From Virgibacillus siamensis (lineage in GTDB: Bacteria > Bacillota > Bacilli > Bacillales > Amphibacillaceae): a stretch of 64,000 nucleotides of DNA. The notes under the pieces are model-generated. The model had not been told where the DNA came from, searched no databases, and saw only the letters and a list, made by a program, of their open reading frames with translations. Numbering within the stretch: the stretch's first letter is position 1; the number at the start of each line of letters is the position of its first letter. Positions 31,241-40,000 of the stretch are shown here, one piece after another. The translations under genes and the position numbers were made by a program. Where the stretch lies: NCBI RefSeq assembly GCF_900162695.1, contig NZ_FUIH01000007.1:3221414-3285413 (forward strand), given 5' to 3'.

Positions 31241-31253
31241 AACATTCGGATTT
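31241..31253 (-). promoter_or_regulatory. PurBox-like PurR site at the purR start
   Basis: Minus-strand AAATCCGAATGTT differs from the PurBox AWWWCCGAACWWT by one base and overlaps the predicted transcription start, suggesting autoregulation. A second, inverted PurBox at normal distance was not found. Confidence 0.4.
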
Positions 31254-31265
31254 AGAGGTGCAAAT

Positions 31266-32078
31266 ATGAAAAGAAGCGACCGTTTGGTATCGTTGACGAA
31301 TTATTTTTTTGAAAATCCAAAACAACATACATCGCTGCCATTTTTTTCTGAAAGGTATCAGGCTGCAAAATCGTCCATTAGTGAAGATTTGGTTATTGTA
31401 GACCGTGTCATGCGGGAAGAAGGTATCGGATATTTACAGACATCAGCAGGTGCGGCAGGTGGTGTAAGTTATATTCCGTATCTTTCAGAAGAAAATAGTA
31501 CACAGTTTATTCAGGAGCTCTGCAGAACATTGGAAGACCCGCTTCGTATTCTTCCCGGAGGCTATCTTTATATGAGTGACATTCTGGGGGATCCAAAAAA
31601 GGTGAAGCAAATTGGAAAGGTTCTGGCATCCGCGTTTTCCGATCTTGACATCGATGTTGTGGTGACTGTTGCCACAAAGGGAATCCCGCTTGCGTATTCA
31701 GTTGCATCTGTTCTCAGTGTTCCTGTCGTTATTGTTCGCAGGGATCCGAAAGTGACGGAAGGCTCATCTGTCAGCATTAATTATGTATCGGGTTCATCCA
31801 GGAAGATTCAGACGATGGTGCTTCCAAAACGCAGTCTGCAGGAGAATGCCAATGTATGTATTATTGATGACTTTATGAAAGCCGGGGGAACGATTAACGG
31901 CATGACAAGTTTGCTCAATGAATTTAATGCAAACGTAAAGGCGATTGGTGTTCTGGCAGAAGCTGATGATGAGGAAGATGAGCGGGTCGTGGAAGATTAT
32001 ACCTCGCTCGTGAAAATAAAGAATGTAGATATAAAACAGAAAGCGATTGACGTTATCCCCGGGAAACTTCACGGGTAA
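31266..32078 (+). CDS. purR: Purine operon repressor PurR
   Basis: Represses purine biosynthesis genes; released by PRPP. 270 residues from ATG 31266 (MKRSDRLVSLTNYFFENP) after TAGAGGTG. An N-terminal winged helix (1-75, FSERYQAAKSSISEDLVIV) is joined to a phosphoribosyltransferase-like domain with the PRPP loop NVCIIDDFMKAGGTINGM (about residue 196). In B. subtilis yabJ follows in the same operon; here purR is followed directly by a terminator and spoVG, so yabJ is missing. Confidence 0.96.
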   Translation: MKRSDRLVSLTNYFFENPKQHTSLPFFSERYQAAKSSISEDLVIVDRVMREEGIGYLQTSAGAAGGVSYIPYLSEENSTQFIQELCRTLEDPLRILPGGYLYMSDILGDPKKVKQIGKVLASAFSDLDIDVVVTVATKGIPLAYSVASVLSVPVVIVRRDPKVTEGSSVSINYVSGSSRKIQTMVLPKRSLQENANVCIIDDFMKAGGTINGMTSLLNEFNANVKAIGVLAEADDEEDERVVEDYTSLVKIKNVDIKQKAIDVIPGKLHG

Positions 32079-32086
32079 AACTATTA

Positions 32087-32114
32087 AAACCTCTCTTTTA
32101 CAGGGAGGTTTTTA
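32087..32114 (+). terminator. Terminator of purR
   Basis: Stem AACCTCTC/GGGAGGTT (one wobble), then TTTTT. Confidence 0.8.
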
Positions 32115-32141
32115 ATTTTTTTATATTTTTTTTAAAAATTA

Positions 32142-32168
32142 GCAGGAATTCTCATAGTTTTGTTGAAT
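32142..32168 (+). promoter_or_regulatory. Sigma-H promoter of spoVG
   Basis: GCAGGAATT and GTTGAAT with an 11-bp gap fit the sigma-H elements RNAGGAWWW and RNNGAAT. The very AT-rich stretch just upstream (32110-32140) is where AbrB would bind by analogy with B. subtilis. Confidence 0.8.
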
Positions 32169-32208
32169 ATTGGTAATAAGTTCAAAAGGGAAAAGGTGGT
32201 GAATCATC

Positions 32209-32499
32209 ATGGAAGTAACTGACGTAAGATTGCGCCGCGTAAACACAGAGGGCAGAATGCGAGCCATTGCATCGATTACTTTAGACCAGGAGTTTGTTGT
32301 CCATGATATCCGCGTCATCGACGGGAACAATGGATTGTTTGTGGCTATGCCATCTAAACGCACTCCTGACGGTGAATTCCGGGATATTGCACATCCGATT
32401 AATTCAAATACCCGTGCAAAAATCCAGGATGCTGTTTTAGAAGAATATCATCGTGCCGGCGAAGCAGAGGTACAATATGAAGAAGCCGGTGCTTCGTAA
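32209..32499 (+). CDS. spoVG: Septation/sporulation regulator SpoVG
   Basis: Small nucleic-acid-binding regulator that interferes with asymmetric septation and affects many genes. 96 residues: MEVTDVRLRRVNTEGRMRAIAS, FVVHDIRVIDGNNGLFVAMPSK, FRDIAHPINSNTRAKIQ, all nearly invariant in Bacillaceae. ATG 32209 follows AAAAGGTGGTG. It stands behind a sigma-H promoter and before a terminator. Confidence 0.97.
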   Translation: MEVTDVRLRRVNTEGRMRAIASITLDQEFVVHDIRVIDGNNGLFVAMPSKRTPDGEFRDIAHPINSNTRAKIQDAVLEEYHRAGEAEVQYEEAGAS

Positions 32500-32511
32500 A
32501 TTGCACGTATA

Positions 32512-32549
32512 CAAGAGGTCTAATCTGTAATGGATTAGCCTTCTTTTTT
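32512..32549 (+). terminator. Terminator of spoVG
   Basis: Stem CTAATC/GATTAG extended by AAGAGG/CCTTCTT, then a run of T. Confidence 0.8.
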
Positions 32550-32666
32550 TATTTAGGGAAATATTACATATTACCTTGCCAAAAATTACAATCCAATGTA
32601 ATCAGCGGGACGGGTAAATCCAGTCCATCCGGTGCAGACGGACGCTTTTGCTTCGGTCGTTAACTG

Positions 32667-32695
32667 TTGAAATCATTGCTTATTTAAGATATATT
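32667..32695 (+). promoter_or_regulatory. Sigma-A promoter of glmU
   Basis: TTGAAA and TATATT with 17-bp spacing, 31 nt before the start codon. Confidence 0.65.
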
Positions 32696-32726
32696 CATAA
32701 TGGATAAAAGGAATGGAGGATTCTTC

Positions 32727-34100
32727 ATGGCAAATCGATATGCTATCATTCTTGCGGCCGGACAAGGAACCAGAATGAAGTCAAAATTATATAAAGTACT
32801 TCATCCTGTTATGGGACGTCCAATGGTACAGCATGTGATAGATCAACTGAAGAAGGCGCAGCTGGATGAGATGGTTACTGTTGTAGGTCATGGTGCTGAA
32901 AAAGTGGCTGAACATATTGGTGATCAGTGCCAGCTTGTTATTCAGGAAGAACAACTGGGGACAGGGCATGCGGCAATGCAGGCAGAAGATTTGCTGCTTG
33001 ATAAGGATGGTACAACCATTGTCGTATGCGGTGATACACCTTTAATTACCAGTGAAACATATCAGGCGCTTTTTGATCATCATGAACAGGAAAATGCGCA
33101 AGCGACAATCTTAACTGCAACAACCGCTAATCCCACAGGTTATGGAAGGGTAATTCGTAATGAAGCGAATGAAGTGGAACGCATTGTAGAACAAAAGGAT
33201 GCAAACGAAACAGAATTGCGGGTAAATGAGATTAACACCGGTACATACTGTTTTGATAATAAAGCTTTGTTTCAGGCTCTGAAAAATGTATCTAATGATA
33301 ATGCTCAGGGCGAATATTATCTTCCGGATGTCATTGAAATACTTAAGAAGGAAAACGAAAAAATAAGTGCATTCATGACTGTGGATTTTGAAGAAACACT
33401 TGGTGTCAATGACCGTATTGCATTGGCACAGGCCGAAAAGTCAATGAAAAAGCGGATTAATGAGGGGCATATGCGGAATGGCGTTACAATAATCGATCCG
33501 GATCATACCTATATCGGTCCGGATGTACAGATCGAACCGGATGTGCTGATTCACCCCGGATCGATTATCGAAGGCGATTCCGTCATAAAATCCGAGGCAG
33601 AAATTGGTCCGCATAGTGAAATTCATAATTGTATTGTCGGTGAACAGACTGTGATGAAGCAAAGTGTTGCCAATGACAGTAACATCGGCAAGCGGGTTAA
33701 AATTGGACCGTATGCACATATCCGTCCGGAAGCTGCCATCGGCGATGAAGCAAAAATCGGAAACTTTGTTGAAGTGAAGAAGGCGGCAATCGGAAATGGA
33801 AGCAAGGTTTCCCACCTAAGCTATATTGGTGATGCGGAGGTCGGAACTAATGTGAATATTGGCTGCGGAACGATTACCGTTAACTATGACGGTAAAAATA
33901 AATTCTTAACGACAATTGAAGACGATGCGTTTATCGGATGTAATTCCAATTTAATTGCACCGGTTACTGTAGGAAAAAGTTCGTATGTGGCTGCAGGTTC
34001 CACCATTACGAAACATGTCCCGGAAGATTCGTTATCGGTTGCACGCGCCAGACAGACGAATAAAGAAGGATATGCATCAAGGATTAGAAACAGAAAATAA
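32727..34100 (+). CDS. glmU: Bifunctional UDP-N-acetylglucosamine pyrophosphorylase / glucosamine-1-phosphate acetyltransferase
   Basis: Makes UDP-GlcNAc, precursor of peptidoglycan and teichoic acids. 457 residues from ATG 32727 (MANRYAIILAAGQGTRMKSK) after TGGAGGA; an earlier in-frame ATG lies before the ribosome site. The N-terminal uridyltransferase has LAAGQGTRMKSKLYKVLHP (residues 8-26) and GDTPLI; the C-terminal half (from about 250) is a left-handed beta helix of hexapeptide repeats with the acetyltransferase segment HLSYIGDAEVG. First gene of glmU-prs. Confidence 0.97.
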   Translation: MANRYAIILAAGQGTRMKSKLYKVLHPVMGRPMVQHVIDQLKKAQLDEMVTVVGHGAEKVAEHIGDQCQLVIQEEQLGTGHAAMQAEDLLLDKDGTTIVVCGDTPLITSETYQALFDHHEQENAQATILTATTANPTGYGRVIRNEANEVERIVEQKDANETELRVNEINTGTYCFDNKALFQALKNVSNDNAQGEYYLPDVIEILKKENEKISAFMTVDFEETLGVNDRIALAQAEKSMKKRINEGHMRNGVTIIDPDHTYIGPDVQIEPDVLIHPGSIIEGDSVIKSEAEIGPHSEIHNCIVGEQTVMKQSVANDSNIGKRVKIGPYAHIRPEAAIGDEAKIGNFVEVKKAAIGNGSKVSHLSYIGDAEVGTNVNIGCGTITVNYDGKNKFLTTIEDDAFIGCNSNLIAPVTVGKSSYVAAGSTITKHVPEDSLSVARARQTNKEGYASRIRNRK

Positions 34101-34121
34101 TCACAAACGGAGGGTAATATC

Positions 34122-35075
34122 ATGGCTTCTGGATACAAGGATCCATATTTGAAAGTATTATCATTGAATTCGAACCGGAAATTGGCGGAGGACATCGCCA
34201 GTCATATTGGAACAACACTGGGTGAATGTACGGTGTCCGCATTCAGTGATGGGGAAATACAGATTAACATTGAGGAAAGTGTGCGCGGATGTGATGTTTA
34301 TGTAGTACAGTCCACATGTTCACCGGTAAACACACACATAATGGAACTGTTGATTATGATTGATGCATTAAAGCGCGCATCAGCAAGATCAATCAATATT
34401 GTCATGCCTTATTACGGGTATGCACGACAGGATCGTAAAGCACGCTCAAGGGAACCGATAACATCCAAGCTGATAGCAGACCTTCTGGAGACTGCCGGTG
34501 CCAACCGTGTAATCACACTTGATTTGCATGCACCGCAAATTCAAGGGTTCTTTGATGTCCCAATCGACCACTTGCAAGGTGTGCCGATTTTATCTGATTA
34601 CTTTGAAGCCAAAAACTTTGATGATGTTGTTGTTGTCTCACCAGACCATGGCGGTGTGACGAGAGCGCGTAAAATGGCGGACCGTCTGAAAGCGCCAATT
34701 GGTATCATTGATAAGCGCCGTCCGCGTCCAAATGTGGCGGAAGTAATGAATATTGTTGGTAATATTGAAGGAAAAACGGCAATACTGATTGATGATATCA
34801 TTGATACAGCCGGAACAATTACACTGGCGGCAAACGCGCTTATTGAAAACGGGGCAAAAGAAGTTTATGCCTGCTGTACACACCCTGTCTTGTCCGGACC
34901 GGCAATTGACCGTATTAATGATTCCAAAATAAAAGAGCTGATCATCACAAATTCCATTCCATTGCCGGAAGAAAAGCAAAGCGACAAGATAAAAACCTTA
35001 TCTGTTGCGCCACTGATCGGCGAAGCAATAACACGCGTGCATGAACTGAAGTCAGTAAGTATTCTGTTTGACTAA
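34122..35075 (+). CDS. prs: Ribose-phosphate pyrophosphokinase (PRPP synthetase)
   Basis: Produces PRPP for nucleotides, His, Trp and NAD. 317 residues: FSDGEIQINIEESVRG, PYYGYARQDRKARSREP (ATP loop), DLHAPQIQGFFDVP (about residue 134) and the PRPP-binding AILIDDIIDTAGTI (about residue 222). ATG 34122 follows ACGGAGGGT. Directly downstream of glmU as in B. subtilis. Confidence 0.97.
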   Translation: MASGYKDPYLKVLSLNSNRKLAEDIASHIGTTLGECTVSAFSDGEIQINIEESVRGCDVYVVQSTCSPVNTHIMELLIMIDALKRASARSINIVMPYYGYARQDRKARSREPITSKLIADLLETAGANRVITLDLHAPQIQGFFDVPIDHLQGVPILSDYFEAKNFDDVVVVSPDHGGVTRARKMADRLKAPIGIIDKRRPRPNVAEVMNIVGNIEGKTAILIDDIIDTAGTITLAANALIENGAKEVYACCTHPVLSGPAIDRINDSKIKELIITNSIPLPEEKQSDKIKTLSVAPLIGEAITRVHELKSVSILFD

Positions 35076-35120
35076 AGACATTTTGTATCGCGTTCCAATC
35101 AAATAATTGGATTCCATTGT

Positions 35121-35176
35121 AGCGGAGGAAATACACGAAGACTCCTGCGGGAAAGCGAAATGTATATCCGGAGTGA
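35121..35176. repeat. Internally deleted copy of the inner repeat found at 6255-6375
   Basis: The ends AGCGGAGGAAATACACG and GAAATGTATATCCGGAGTG align with those of the long copy, but the roughly 65-bp GC-rich centre is absent; the junction lies at GCGGGAAAGCG, consistent with loss between short GCGG direct repeats. It sits between prs and the ctc promoter. Confidence 0.65.
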
Positions 35177-35230
35177 TGTCCAACAGTACTTTATGTCATA
35201 GTTTATTTCAACTGTGGATTATTTAAAGGT

Positions 35231-35256
35231 GTTTACAAGCCCTAAATTGCGGGTAA
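35231..35256 (+). promoter_or_regulatory. Sigma-B promoter of ctc
   Basis: GTTTAC and GGGTAA with a 14-bp spacer fit the sigma-B consensus. ctc is the classical sigma-B gene of B. subtilis. The predicted start leaves a leader of about 105 nt. Confidence 0.8.
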
Positions 35257-35369
35257 TAAGTAATGGTGTTTTATTATTAGACAATTTTATGTTTTAATAG
35301 TAAAAGATAGAAGTATGCCATAGAGAACTTGGTATAAACCGGGTTTGTCAATAATGGAGGGTGATAAAA

Positions 35370-36002
35370 ATGGCAGTAAAATTGAAAGCGGCGCTTCGGG
35401 AAGATCATACGAAGTCTGCAACAAAAATGATTAGAGAGAGCGGAGACGTTCCATCCGTCGTATATGGAAAAGATAAAGACACAAAATCAATTTCCGTAAA
35501 CAGCATTGAATTGGTTAAAACCGTTCGTGATGAAGGCCGGAACGCAATCATTTCACTTGATGTCGAGAATGATAAACCGGTCGATGTAATGCTGCATGAT
35601 TATCAAATGGACCCATTAAGAGATGAATTGATTCATGCTGACTTTTACGTTGTAAACATGTCTGAAGAAATGGATGTTGAAGTACCGCTCAACCTGACCG
35701 GCGAAGCACCGGGAGTAAAAGAAGGCGGCGTACTGCAGCAGCCATTATATGAATTGCAGGTACGTGCTAAACCTGCTGATATTCCGGAAGAAATTTCTGT
35801 GGATGTGGCAGAGCTGCAAATTGGTGATACCATTGCTATTTCCGACTTGCCAAAAGCAAGCAGCTACGAATTCCTGGAAGATGCTGATACTACAGTAGCA
35901 ACTGTTGTTCCGCCAGATACACTGGATGATGTGGAGGAAGAGGCAGATGAAACTGCTGAACCGGAATTAGTGGATGCTAAGAAGGATGAGGAAGAAGAAT
36001 AA
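35370..36002 (+). CDS. ctc: Large ribosomal subunit protein bL25, general stress protein Ctc
   Basis: Long-form (TL5-like) bL25 that binds 5S rRNA and accumulates under stress. 210 residues from ATG 35370 (MAVKLKAALREDHTKSATKM) after ATGGAGGGTGAT. The N-terminal 90 residues form the 5S-binding beta barrel (GDVPSVVYGKDKDT); the C-terminal TL5 domain follows, and the tail from about residue 185 is strongly acidic. Expression from the sigma-B promoter upstream is predicted. Confidence 0.95.
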   Translation: MAVKLKAALREDHTKSATKMIRESGDVPSVVYGKDKDTKSISVNSIELVKTVRDEGRNAIISLDVENDKPVDVMLHDYQMDPLRDELIHADFYVVNMSEEMDVEVPLNLTGEAPGVKEGGVLQQPLYELQVRAKPADIPEEISVDVAELQIGDTIAISDLPKASSYEFLEDADTTVATVVPPDTLDDVEEEADETAEPELVDAKKDEEEE

Positions 36003-36010
36003 TATTCAGT

Positions 36011-36035
36011 AACCCTCCTATTTACTAGGGGGGTT
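36011..36035 (+). terminator. Weak terminator after ctc
   Basis: Stem AACCCTCCTA/TAGGGGGGTT with a 5-nt loop but a poor T run, so read-through into pth is likely. Confidence 0.55.
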
Positions 36036-36077
36036 CTACTTTACATAAAAAATAAGCAATTTAAAGGAAGAAACGAA

Positions 36078-36644
36078 ATGAAATGTATTGTAGGTTTGGG
36101 AAATCCCGGCTTTAAATTTAAGAAAACACGTCATAATATCGGTTTTATGGTGATTGATGAGCTGGTCGAGCGTCATAACTGGAAACTGAAAAAGGATAAA
36201 TTCAATGGAAAATCAATTGTTGAACATGTTCAAGGTGAAAAGGTCGTTTTGCTGAAACCGCAGACATTTATGAATTTGTCCGGTCAGTCTATTAGACCGT
36301 TGATGGATTTTTATCAACTGGAGGCAGCTGATATTCTGGTGATTTATGATGATATGGATTTACCGACCGGGAAAATAAGATTACGCCAAAAGGGCGGACA
36401 TGGAGGTCACAATGGTGTCCGTTCCGCAATCGAACATATTGGCTCAAAAGAATTCAAACGATTGCGCATCGGCATTGGCCGGCCGGAAACAAGGATACCA
36501 GTAATTGATTATGTGCTTGGATCCTTTCCCAAAGCACAACAAAAGGATGCATCAGAAAGTATACAAACTGCAGCAGATGCATGTGAAGCCTGGATGGAAA
36601 AGCCGTTTGATCAAGTAATGAATGAATTTAATAATCAGCAGTGA
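36078..36644 (+). CDS. pth: Peptidyl-tRNA hydrolase
   Basis: Recycles tRNA from drop-off peptidyl-tRNA; the B. subtilis gene was found as spoVC. 188 residues: GLGNPGFKFKKTRHNIGF (Asn and catalytic His near residues 9 and 19), KPQTFMNLSGQS (Asn), IYDDMDLPTGKIRLRQKG and GGHGGHNGVRS (Asp and Asn). ATG 36078 follows TAAAGGAAG. Confidence 0.96.
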   Translation: MKCIVGLGNPGFKFKKTRHNIGFMVIDELVERHNWKLKKDKFNGKSIVEHVQGEKVVLLKPQTFMNLSGQSIRPLMDFYQLEAADILVIYDDMDLPTGKIRLRQKGGHGGHNGVRSAIEHIGSKEFKRLRIGIGRPETRIPVIDYVLGSFPKAQQKDASESIQTAADACEAWMEKPFDQVMNEFNNQQ

Positions 36645-36650
36645 CATACA

Positions 36651-36678
36651 GTATAAAAAGGCGCTTTTCGGATAAACT
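36651..36678 (+). promoter_or_regulatory. Sigma-F promoter of fin
   Basis: GTATA and GGATAAACT with a 14-bp spacer; the -10 fits GGNNANANT at all fixed positions. Early forespore expression of fin is known from B. subtilis. Confidence 0.75.
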
Positions 36679-36716
36679 TTATGATATCCCGAGTTTATTC
36701 GAGGAGGTATTTTGGT

Positions 36717-36947
36717 ATGTCAATTGTGTATACATGCAGGCATTGCGGGCATATGATCGGAGAATTGGATCAGCATGCAGTCGATGCATCTATGCTTGGC
36801 CTGGATAGGTTATCCACCAGGGATAAGCAGGAAATGGTTCACTATCAAGCAAATGGTGATGTCCATATACAGGCAATTTGTGAAAACTGTGAAGAATCAT
36901 TGGGAAACAACCCGCAGTTTCATGAACTTGATTATTTTATACAATAA
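36717..36947 (+). CDS. fin: Anti-sigma-F factor Fin
   Basis: Forespore protein that binds RNA polymerase and helps the switch from sigma-F to sigma-G. 76 residues, as in B. subtilis YabK, from ATG 36717 (MSIVYTCRHCGHMIGEL) after GAGGAGGTAT. Two CxxC zinc pairs: CRHC (residues 7-10) and CENC (about 58-61). It lies between pth and mfd and has its own sigma-F promoter. Confidence 0.95.
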   Translation: MSIVYTCRHCGHMIGELDQHAVDASMLGLDRLSTRDKQEMVHYQANGDVHIQAICENCEESLGNNPQFHELDYFIQ

Positions 36948-37000
36948 CATAAGCAAAGAAGCTTTGGTTAATGAAGATAGTAAAGTCAAATCCGGGAAAA

Positions 37001-37054
37001 TGCTTACGGGTACTTATGCTAGTTAATTGGCCAAGGCATATTTGCACGTAAGCA
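37001..37054 (+). other. Hairpin directly in front of the mfd ribosome site
   Basis: TGCTTACG (37001-37008) is perfectly complementary to CGTAAGCA (37047-37054), with a further TATGC/GCATA pairing inside. It abuts the mfd Shine-Dalgarno GGTGGGG. No T run follows, so it is not an intrinsic terminator. Confidence 0.4.
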
Positions 37055-37063
37055 GGTGGGGAA

Positions 37064-40000
37064 ATGAAGGGTATACAGGAATTTTTACGATCAAAAGAAG
37101 ATATTGAATCCGTGATAAGCGGTATTTCCGGTGGATTGAATGAACAACTGGTTGCTGGATTATCCGGTTCAGCAAGGAGTTTACTTGTTTCCATCCTGAA
37201 TGAATCGGTGGATAAGCCTATATTGCTTGTCACCCACCAACTGGCACAGGCGCAGCAGCTTTATGATGATCTTGTGGAGTTTGCAGGTGAGGATGATGTT
37301 CACCTGTACCCTGTCAATGAATTGATTGCATCTGAAATAGCGATTGCCAGCCCTGAGCTGAGAGGTCAGCGGATTGATGCGCTGACAGCATGGTCACAGA
37401 AGAAAAAAGGTATTTTAATTGCTCCGGTAGCAGCATTAAAGCGGATTTTGCCGCCGACAAGCTATTGGGGGGCCTATCAGCTGGACTTCAAGTTTGGTGA
37501 AGATATTCAATTGGATGTCTATTTATCATCCCTTGTTGATATGGGGTACGAACGGACAGATATGGTCACTGCTCCCGGTGAGTTCAGCCGGCGGGGCGGA
37601 ATCATTGACATATATCCGGTTACGGAAACACATCCGGTGCGTATTGAGTTGTTTGATGAGGAAATTGACTCTATACGTTTTTTTGACGTGGAATCACAAC
37701 GATCTTTGGAAAAGCGAACTGAGATTTCAGTTGGTCCTGCAGATGAACTTCTTTTGACAGAAGAGGATATGGTTGCAGCGGCACAGCGTATTGAAGAAGC
37801 TTTGGCTGAAACGCTTCAAAAGCTGAAGGACAGTAAGGCAAAAGAAACGTTGATTGAAGTTGTCCAGCAAGACAGCGAGCGGCTTAAAAATCTGGAACAT
37901 TTTCAGGAAATGTATAAATATATCGGGTTTCTTTATGAAAATCCTGCAAGTTTGATAGATTATTTGCCGGACAACGGGTTGATAGTCATGGATGAAATGA
38001 GCAGAATTCATGAAACTGCTGTGAATTTGGATACGGAAGAAGCGGAATGGTACAGTAATTTGCTGGAAACAAACAAAATGGTTCGAGACAGCCGGTTTTC
38101 GTTCAACTGGGATGAAGTGCAGGACAATATGCATCAGCAGCGGCTGTATATGTCTATTTTCTTAAGGCATATACCGAATACGCAGCCACAAAATATTGTA
38201 AATTTGTCATCCAGAGCCATGCAGGAGTTCCACGGGCAAATGAATCTGTTAAAAAATGAATTGAATCGCTGGGAAAAAGGGGATTTTTCCGTAATTGTAC
38301 TTGCCCCGAATGCAAAACGGGCAGAAAAAATTCATTCCATTTTCCTGGATTATGATATTGAATCAGTTGTGACAGACCAGCTTGAGCTTCCGAATACGAT
38401 TCCGGTTATTACCGTCGGAAATCTCAGCACCGGTATGGAATTACCGATGCACAAACTTGTGATCATAACGGAAAATGAACTGTTTAAAAGCAAGACAAAA
38501 CGGCCGCGGAAAAAGCAAAAACTATCGAATGCCGAACGAATCAAAAACTATCAGGAGCTTAAAGTTGGCGATTATGTCGTTCATGCCAGTCACGGGATTG
38601 GGAAATATTTAGGGATAGAAACGCTGGAAGTAAATGATTTGCACAAAGATTATATGCTGATTAAATATTCCGGTGATGATAAATTATTTGTCCCGATTGA
38701 CCAGATTGATCTGGTACAGAAATTCGTCGGGTCAGAAGGTAAGGAACCAAAGCTGTACAAATTGGGCGGCAGTGAATGGACAAAGGTAAAACGGAAGGTA
38801 CAATCATCTGTTGAGGACATCGCGGATGATCTGATTAAGCTGTATGCTGAACGCGAGGCGCGGAAAGGGTATGCCTTTTCAGAGGATACCGAAATGCAGC
38901 GTGAGTTCGAAGCCGCGTTTCCTTATCAGGAGACTGAAGATCAATTGCGCTGTATTGTTGAGATTAAGCAGGATATGGAACGTGAACGTCCGATGGATCG
39001 GCTGCTTTGCGGTGATGTGGGCTATGGTAAGACGGAAGTGGCTATCCGGGCAGCATTTAAGGCAGTTGCTGATGGAAAACAGGTTGCTGTTTTGGTGCCA
39101 ACAACTATTCTGGGGCAGCAGCATTATGAAACGTTCCGTGAGCGGTTCCAGGACCATGCTGTGAATATTGGTCTATTGAGCAGATTCCGAACACGTAAGC
39201 AGCAAAAAGAAACACTGGAAGGATTAAAAAAAGGACTTGTCGATATTGTAATCGGAACACACCGGATCCTTTCAAAAGATGTGCAATACCAAGATCTCGG
39301 GCTTTTAATTGTTGATGAAGAGCAGCGTTTTGGTGTGAAACATAAGGAAAAAATTAAACAGCTTAAATCAAATGTTGATGTGCTTACGTTAACAGCTACA
39401 CCGATACCGCGTACCCTGCATATGTCAATGCTTGGTGTCCGTGATTTATCTGTTATTGAAACACCGCCTGAAAACCGTTTTCCAATTCAGACGTATGTGA
39501 TGGAATACAATCCAATTTTTATCAGGGATGCGGTTGAACGGGAAATGTCAAGAGGCGGGCAAGTATTTTTCCTGCATAACAGGGTGGAAAATATCGATAA
39601 AGCAGCCCGTGACTTAGGGATGCTGGTAGATGACGCACGGATAGCTGTTGCGCATGGACAAATGAATGAAACGGAGCTTGAAAATGTCATTTTTGCTTTT
39701 CTGGAAGGTGAATTTGATGTGCTGGTAAGTACAACCATCATCGAAACCGGAGTTGATATTCCAAATGTGAATACGCTGATTGTCAATAATGCGGACCGTA
39801 TGGGATTAAGTCAGCTTTATCAGTTGCGGGGACGTGTCGGACGTTCAAACCGGGTAGCATATGCATATTTCACCTATCAGCGTGATAAGGTGCTGACAGA
39901 AATTGCCGAGAAGCGTCTTGAAGCAATTAAACAGTTTACGGAACTGGGCTCCGGGTTCAAAATCGCGATGCGGGATTTGTCAATTCGCGGTGCTGGAAAT

